From contig NC_081546.1 in NCBI RefSeq assembly GCF_901000735.1, positions 17,235,220 through 17,299,219 on the forward strand: a DNA stretch of 64,000 nucleotides, given 5' to 3'. Both the position numbers and the translations under genes were made by a program. A model generated the notes under the pieces. That model did not search any database. It was given only the letters and a program-made list of their open reading frames with translations, and had not been told where the DNA came from. The stretch is from Corylus avellana. Lineage: Eukaryota > Streptophyta > Magnoliopsida > Fagales > Betulaceae. Shown piece by piece: positions 53,001 through 61,671 of the stretch; position 1 is the stretch's first letter, and each line of letters opens with the position of its first letter.

Positions 53001-56000
53001 AACCATCTAGGCACCCTTGCTATCGGCTCGGAATAAGCAACAAAACAGTCATCTGCCGGTTGCAACGACGACCCCAACACTTCCGCGAAACTCCTCCTTC
53101 CCACCCCCTCAAACTTCTTCTTGTCTACCGTTGTCTCCCTGACCTCGCACAGTGAAGACTTGGCCCAACGTACCTCCGAGATGAAACGTTCCCAACCTTG
53201 ACCAACTCGCCCTTCTGGTATAATAATCGAACCTCTTCTTTGCCTTCCATCAAATTCTTCTACCGTCAGAAAACGTCCATTCCTGTTGGAGCATTTTTGC
53301 GCAATTATCCGAGGAAACCCTGCTCTGGATTGGTCCCAAAAAACCTCAGAAGTTTCCACTGCCACCAAGTCCTCCACAATGCGCCCCAACCACAACAGCT
53401 CATCCTTCTTCAAGAAGATGGTTTTTTGAATCCTATTGCTTCTTTCAAAAATCCTCACCCCTGAGCTTTTTATCAATAACTCAAACTTCTTGGACTCCAT
53501 AGACCACTTCCTCGAATCAGCCATAACACTAATCAATTAGCTAACAAACTAGACACCCAAACAGGTTACACGCGCCACCCACACACCTGCACTCAGGCGG
53601 GGGTGGATGAGAGAGAAGAGAGAAAAACTTTCATTTCACCCTTAGAATTCAGCGCTTCCAAAAACTGAATATGAACAAAATGTAACCCTTAAGGCTTTAT
53701 CCTGTGGATGTAGGTCATAGACCAAACCACGTAAAATTTTATCTCGTTTTCTATTTATTCCTATGTTTATTTATTTACTCTATTTCATTATTAATTCCTA
53801 TATGGTATCAGAGTTAATAAAAATTAATAATGAAATAGAGTAAATAAATAAATAGAAAACGAGTCAAGATTTTACGTGGTTCGGTTTATGATCTACGTCT
53901 ACAGAATAAAGCCCCTACGGGTTACATTTTGTTCTTATTCACTTGATAAGTTTATAATACAAAATACTCTATTTATAGAGCTTACACATGAAATATAATC
54001 TTAATCAAATCACTTAATTTAGGGTGATTCAATCTCATAAAATCCCTAAAGTTAAGCTAACCTTCATCAAAGATAATACAATCCTCATCAAATCTCTAAC
54101 TTTAGGGTAATTCAAATATACTCTAGCATCTTTAGACTCTTCTACTGATTTTATTTGCTTGTATGCTGTCCTGGGACTTTAATTGTAAGGATGGGGTTCT
54201 CCTATAACAAACGGAAGAATATGGTTGAATTGGCGGTGTTACGGGGATGCACAGCTTCACCAGATTCCAGCGCATCAGTTCTGAATGTTAATGCAGATTC
54301 GGAAAACAGAGATGGTGACATTGGTTGGCCTGGGATGATGAGTATCAGAGTTTATGAGCTTGATGGTATGTATGACCATCCAATTCTGCCAATGGCTGGA
54401 GATACATGGCAGTTATTGGAAATACAATGCCATTCCAAGCTTGCTGCCAGGCGCTTCCAGAAGCCCAAAAAGGGTTCAAAACCTGATGGATCTGACGACA
54501 ATGGTGACGTTATACCTGCTCTAGATATGCGCTCCAGGTATATACTGTTGTCTGTTAGGGTTTTGTTGCTTTTTATTATTATTTATTTCTCGTTTTTGTT
54601 GAAAGAGGATCTAGTTTGTATTTGGGGAAGTTACAGGTTATCTTCCTATAACGTTATCGAATGAAATGTTATCCTGTTAGTTGGTGTTGCTTGGTAGTGG
54701 TTAATTTGTTGATCACTTATTGTTGGATTGTTCTTTTGCAAGAAAATGTTTGCATCACCTTTAGCTTTTGGAATTCAATGGGTGGTGCCTAAGGTGGTTG
54801 AGGGCTATTTTAGCTGGAAATGATTGTTTGATCGAGAAGAGTAGCTTCCTTTGGAATGAATTTTTCTTTGCCTTATGTGCATGATTTGGAGAGAAAGGAA
54901 GAATTGTACTTTTGAGGGTGTTGAGGGGACTATCATTGATACTAAATCAACTGTAATTGGGAGGGCTTCTGTCCTTCTTTTGTTGATTTTGTAGATTATA
55001 TAAATCTTAGATTGTAATTCTATAGGAGATTCTCTTGTACACACGTGTACCTGAGTTTCTTCTCATTTCAATAAGATTTTCATTAATTATATAAATAAAG
55101 AAAAAGGATTGAATATGAGACTATGAGAGTGGAGAGCACAGATGAGAGAGTTGTTTTGAGTTAGTCAGATAAGTGTGGTGGTGGTTAAGTGTTCTGCACC
55201 TATTATGGAGGTTGTGTGAGGGCTGGAAATTGAGGATCTTCCAGGTTCGCAATATGTTTACTTTTTTCTTTTTATTTGTTACTATTTTTAAAATTGTTTC
55301 TAATTGGTGAAGAAGATGATGGTGTAACATGCTCGTGTAAAATCTATTAACCACTGGCCATAATATGATTGGGCCCATATGACTTTAAGTGACGATTTGG
55401 TGTAGTATGATTGTTCAATAAGTCATATAATCCTCAAGTGCTTCTTGTACATTGAATCGGATGGCAAAGTTAGTGTTTTGAATTTCAACTGCAAGGGTGA
55501 TGTTCACAGGTTGAACTATAAGGGGGCTCCCTGTTTTATGGGCAAGACATAACGGGGTAAATTGTAATTTCCCTTTATATTTTCTTGAACTTATTAATTT
55601 TATTTTCTTTTGCAGTTCGGAATCCCCCTTGTTATGGATGAGAGCAGACCCTGAAATGGAATACCTTGCTGAAATTCATTTTAATCAACCTATACAGATG
55701 TGGGTAAGAATGAAGGCCTGCACAATTTTTGTTACTATTCTGCCATGCTTTTCAGCGTTATACTCTTGCCTGGAAAGTTTTAAGCTTGTGAGAAGCTGGT
55801 TTTTTTTGTGTGATTAAGTACTAATGCATTAGGAAAAGCAAAATGGGGTATAACTCTAGTACATAGGATGGGATAGAAGAGGAACACTCAAAAACAGAAA
55901 ATCTATCATCTAAAATTTAAGAGTTCAATAAACTGTCATTAGTAGCTGCTATGCAATCACAGAGGCAACAAAAAAACAGAAGCTTCATTTTCAAGATTGG

Positions 56001-58494
56001 TAACTCGCAGCCCTCAAAATCTATTTTCTAAGATTTTCTAGATCTCCTGATTTTTGTTTGTAATCTTTAGGTGTACTTTTCTTTTCTTTTTTTCTTTTTT
56101 TCTTTTTTTTATTTATAATTTTTTTACTACATCAAAACAAATTATTTATCTTTTTTTTTTTTCACTACATCATTATTACTTATCCAAAAAGCAAAAAAGA
56201 AAAAGAAAAAGGTGCTTTCCTCTCCCTCCAAATGCACAAAGGAGAAGATTTTCTGATCTCACTGGTAATGTGTTGGCGACCAATAATCATATATTGAAGT
56301 CAAATTTTGATTCATCATACTTTGATTCAAAAAGGAATCTTAAATAGCTCATCTTTGTACTTCCACTAAAATCATTTACCGCAAGGATGTTGGTTGGTAT
56401 TGTATGCCTCACAGGTTTGGTTATAGTTTGGATTACCCACTGGTTGTATAGTTGGAGTAACCCTAAATGCAATGGGAAACTGCCACCTGGTTCAATGGGC
56501 TTCCCCTTTCCCGGGGAGACCTTGGAGTTCTTCGCCCCCCATTCATTCTACGATATCCCACCCTTCATTAGAACGAGAATCACATGGTACGTATAGGTGT
56601 ATGGTTTGGAGCTGCTAATATTTGCTAGATGTGCTGGAAGATTTGCCTGAGTATGACATTGTGATGGGCATATGCTACGTATTGTTCCCTACCTTTTGGG
56701 CCTAAGTTAAATCTTTGTAACTACCTAAAGTTGGTTTATTAAGTCCTTGGTCTGGGGATTTTTGTTTCACTATACAGTAAGAACTGTGTGAAAACTGAGT
56801 ATTTTGGCTCACTGGACTGAAGTTTTTTTGAGGGGTCTTATCTGGGGATTGGGGTGGGTTACTTGCGTCAAGGAGCAGGTCCTAGTGCATGCACTCTGAC
56901 TTAATGGTTTATTCAGAGTCCTTTAGGTCATATATGATTACTTTCCCTTCTATCAAACCATAAAAAAGGGATAAAAGGTTATTGGAATAGTTTTAGTTTT
57001 TGTCTGCAAGTTGCTGATGCAGAATTTCATCTCTGTAAAATTTAATAATTTTTTTTTAAATAGTTTGGATCTTTTGACCATTTATCAGTAATGTGATTGG
57101 TAAATGGATTTGATTCTTGAACGTAATTTTATTCTTTTGGTACCTAGTCTACGTGGTTGATTGTTTTCATGGTTCAAATTTGTATGCTGGGCAGTTCATG
57201 GTAAACCTTATTAGATATTTAGTTGTATCACATGCCACTAACTTTTCTTTTTTGGGGGCTTTTTGTGAAATAGTTGTTTCCATAATAACATATTTGGAAA
57301 GTACACCAGTTAGAACTATTTACGGATCTAAGTAGCTTTTAAATAAAATTGTGTTATGAAATTGTTAAAGTTAAACTTATTCTTATCAAAGCTAGGTCAT
57401 GCGTTTGAACCCCAACTTTGTCAATTCACCCTCTTTTAATTAAAAATGTTCCATATGTTGGGTCTGACCTATTAAAAGGGAGTTTGAGCTCACACGTAGG
57501 GGGGAGTGTTAAAGTATTTGATTAAATAATTAAATTTACCATTTCCTATCAACTTAAGCTTTTGGGATAAGTAATGATTTAATAGAAATCAAGCCCTTAT
57601 CTGGAATTTTGTTTTGAAAACATAATCTCAAAAATTTTTGGCACCACAACATTTTCAAAAAAGTTATTGACATTGCTAACCCCCCACCCCCGCGCGGCAA
57701 TCCTTCTTTTGCCAAGTAAATTATGGGAATGACATCAATGCGATATTGCACAAGTGGTATTTGTACACAAGTTAGTTATCAACAATTCACTCAAATTTTG
57801 AGTGTTTAATTTAGCTTTGTTAGGGAAGTGGTTGTGGCATTATGTTCATGAAAGAGTGGTGGAGAATTATTATGGACGCCAAATTCGATTCTGAGTGGGG
57901 CGGGTGGCTCTCCATCGATCCACCAAGGCCACATGGGGTGGGACTTTGGTAGTATATTAGTAGGGGGTGGAGGCTGTTTTCTAGCCATACTAGGTTTGAT
58001 TTTGGCGTTCTCTTGGATACGTCCTGTGTTCTAGGGTTGCGCCTCTCTGTACTTTTTGGTATATACAACATTATTTATAAAAAATAATAATAATATTATA
58101 AATGGCACCCACCATAATAACCAAGAGAAAATCTATTTGTCATTCAAACTAGTTGCTTGCTTTGTAGAACTGTGGACAGATGAAGGTAAAAGATTACTAT
58201 ACTTTTCTCAGGGGTTACTATTGCCACCTTTTGGTTAAGAGTAATACTTTTCAACCCTATCTGAATTCTGTTGGTTGAGACGGGTGGCTTTTTACACATG
58301 CATTCTTTAGATAGTACAATCCTTTTTATCCATTTAAATGATATGCATTCAAGAATGGGACATGTAGGGAACTTAAACCTGATTCATTCAAAGTGGCCTG
58401 AAGTCATTATTCCAGACTTTTACAAGTCACTTGCATAGTGTTTTTGAACATGATTTTATATATTCTATGTTTCTAAAAGCATGGGTTCCTTCTG

Positions 58495-58555
<61 letters not shown>

Positions 58556-61343
58556 GAATTGCCATCAAGATTTTTCTTTCTAAGCTGTTGCTTAGCATCT
58601 ATTCTTCAGGAAAGTCCCTACAGCTATATCTTTTTAATTCTCCAAGCCTTTCTAATTCAAGAGAGCCCATAATTCAAGTTGCAATAATTCTCAAAGCAAA
58701 ATAGGAATGGCAGTTAGATCTACAAATGCTTAAATGAGAATTTCATTTTTGTTTTTTTGGGGGCCAAGAAGAGATGATGATTTGGCCTTAAATCTGTAAA
58801 CCCAATATGGGTTATGACCCTAGTTTTTTCAGTGAAGTTGTTTCTTTGTTATGCCTACAAATGTCAATCAATATGGACGCACAAACAAATACACACATAC
58901 ATACATTTGTATCCGTGTGTATGTATATGCACAAACATGAATTACTTTGTCTAATAAATATTGTGATCATATTTGCTTCAGCTGCATTGCTTCATGATAA
59001 ACTCTTTTAACCATGTTTAAGCTTGTTAATCTGTTCTTGATTTTGTGACATTGGTATGCTTAATCAGATTAATCAGTTAGAGAAGGACAGGGATGTTATT
59101 GCTCAGGCACAAGCAATTGCAACTCTAGAGGCGTTGCCACAACTTTCATTTTCTGTTGTTAATGCCCTGAATACTTTCCTCACCGACTCTAAGGTTTTAA
59201 TTGCTCTCTGAGGTGTACTTGGTTTTTAATAGTATTAGGGAAACTGGTTATCTGAACTTTTATTGTTCGGTGTCAAGGCCTTCTGGAGACTTCGAATTGA
59301 GGCTGCTTTTGCATTAGCTAATTCGGCATCTGAGGTATTTAATTATTATTCACCTTATTCAACATAGATGCTTTGACTATATAGTATTTCTATAGAAATT
59401 TAATCAACCAAACTATTTGTATAAGTGATTTTCTGTCGGACATATTTCTTGAATTTGACCATATTATTTTTAATAGTTGTTTAGTTCTGATATATGGATA
59501 CTTCTTTGTTTACAATTAATCGCTAGTTCTGGTTCTCTACTGTAACAAAGAATGGTTTTCTCAAGCTTGTTCCATTTACTTGTTGAACCAAATATTTTAT
59601 TTGCTTATAAATCCTGGAAAGTGCTAAGCTTTGTATGATGCTTCTAGGTGTGCTTATGAAGAGTCATCTGTACTTTCTAGTGCTGCTCTAACTTGAGATT
59701 TATTTATCTTATAATGAACTTAGACAATGGGGAGCATGAAGGATTAACTTGTAAAATAGATAGTTGTGAGGTTCATAGATTCATATGTATGTGTATGCTT
59801 ATATACATATCTATCTATCTATCTATCTATATATCTCTGTGTGCGTGTGTGAAAATTCAAAACGTTTTCCGTTAAAATTACGATGCCTACTGTATATTTG
59901 AAATTGTTGGGGCTTTTTAAAATAAATTTGTGCTGCTTCTTTCACTTTGTATCCTTGCTTGCATGTTCAAAAGGCCATTTCTTTGTCCACTAATTTGTAT
60001 GTTTACTGTGATACAAATATCAGTTCCTGATTTTGACTTGTGGCGTTTTCTGTCATTGATCACCAGGAAACTGATTGGGCTGGTTTAACTCATTTGGTGA
60101 AATTTTATAAAAGTAGGAGATTTGATGCAAACATTGGACTGCCCAAGTATGGTTACTAATAAATTTGGTTTATTTTGATGAGCTGATTTTCGTAATATGA
60201 ATTTGAAAGATTTTATTTTATGCTAATCTTGCCAGGCCAAATGACTTTCATGACTTTCCCGAGTACTTTGTTCTTGAGGTAATGCATTGAGGTAGGATAT
60301 GTAATATAATTTGTGAGTCATGCTATGTGGTTGCTTCATGTAATTTTGCACCATTTTTCAAACATTGCAATGAACTACTTATTTTATTTGGTATCATCTT
60401 TGAGTAACTTCTCCAACCACTCTGTATGCACACATTTAATGTAGAAATTTTTTCTTTTTTGATCTTGAAAACTTTGCTTATGCGTTATATTTTGTTACTT
60501 ATGGCTTGAAATAGGGAAAAGTTACATACTAGTTATAAATCAATCTTTTTGTTTATAATGGAATTGGCCATTTGGGAAACCATTTGTTTGGTCCATTTGG
60601 TTATAGCTACTAAAAAACTGGCTCCAGAAATTGTTGTGCTCTACTAAGGGCAGTATCCTACTGAAGCATCTACAGATTTATTAAATGCAAAGTTCCGTGT
60701 GAGTAACTGCTAGATTAGATGTATACACATTTTAGCATTTAGTTACATCCAAACAATTTGCCTGATAATGAACTAGCTTATTCATATGCTTGATTTGAAA
60801 TAATTTTAACATTTTTGGGTAAAACTCTTTTTCTTGAAAGTTAAAGATTTTTTGTTATACATCACAATTGTCTGAACTAGGCAATCATCTATCTGTAGGC
60901 AGGGTACCAACAGTAGCTTGAAACAGTCCATGGGGCATATACAATTTTTGTGATTAATGCTGTTTTACAGTTTGACTTTCTCTTCAGATGCAGAAACCAA
61001 TTAAGGCTGTCTATTTACTTGATTATTGTTGATGATTTCTAGTTGCTTTCTTTTTTGTAATGTTCATTTTGCAATTCTCTTTTCTTGATTACCAGTCAGT
61101 TTGATGTACACTGCAACATTCGGAATTTATTTAAGATGATAAGCAAATTCAAGGTGTCACTTTTAGAGGTGAAGGGAGCATGTAAGAACCTAAAGCATGT
61201 GCTTAAACTAGGAACTGAGAATTATAGGAACAGGATCCTCTCCAATCCATTTTGGACTGGATAATATCCTATTAATGGTTAGGATCTCTCTAGAGATATC
61301 CTAAGGCCATAAATGGGTCACCCGTCCCATTAATAAAAATAAT

Positions 61344-61374
<31 letters not shown>

Positions 61375-61624
61375 AAATTTTTAAAAAACTAAGGGGTGGC
61401 CGGCCACCCCAGTTGGGGCCCCAAGGCCTATTGGGGGTGGATCGGCCACCCCCAAGGGCCAAATCAAAATAATAATAATAATAATTTAGCACTTGCGGGT
61501 GGCCGATTCACCCCCAAGGGCCCTTGGGGTGGCTTCGGCCACCCCCAGCTCCAACTGGGGTGTGGGATGGCCGGCCACCCCTTAGTTTTTTTAAATTTTT
61601 TATTATTTTCTTTTTTAATTTTTT

Positions 61625-61671
<47 letters not shown>

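Larger units (their letters stand above)
53663..59773 (+). repeat. 6.1-kb duplicated block, copy B (TAF2 exons 13-16)
   Basis: Second copy of 45187-51303. It starts within the left arm of the fold-back element and continues without a gap into intron 16 and exon 17. Intronic differences include single bases and 1-5 bp indels. It carries no sign of decay in the exons. Confidence 0.92.

Noticed and set aside
52229..53155. Plus-strand frames within 52.2-53.2 kb.
   Set aside because: Antisense shadows of the minus-strand LINE ORF1.
45714..59334. A TAF2 protein with exons 13-16 encoded twice.
   Set aside because: Exon 16 ends in phase 0 and exon 13 starts in phase 2, so joining them shifts the frame and hits a stop within six codons; the copy boundary also coincides with an assembly gap.
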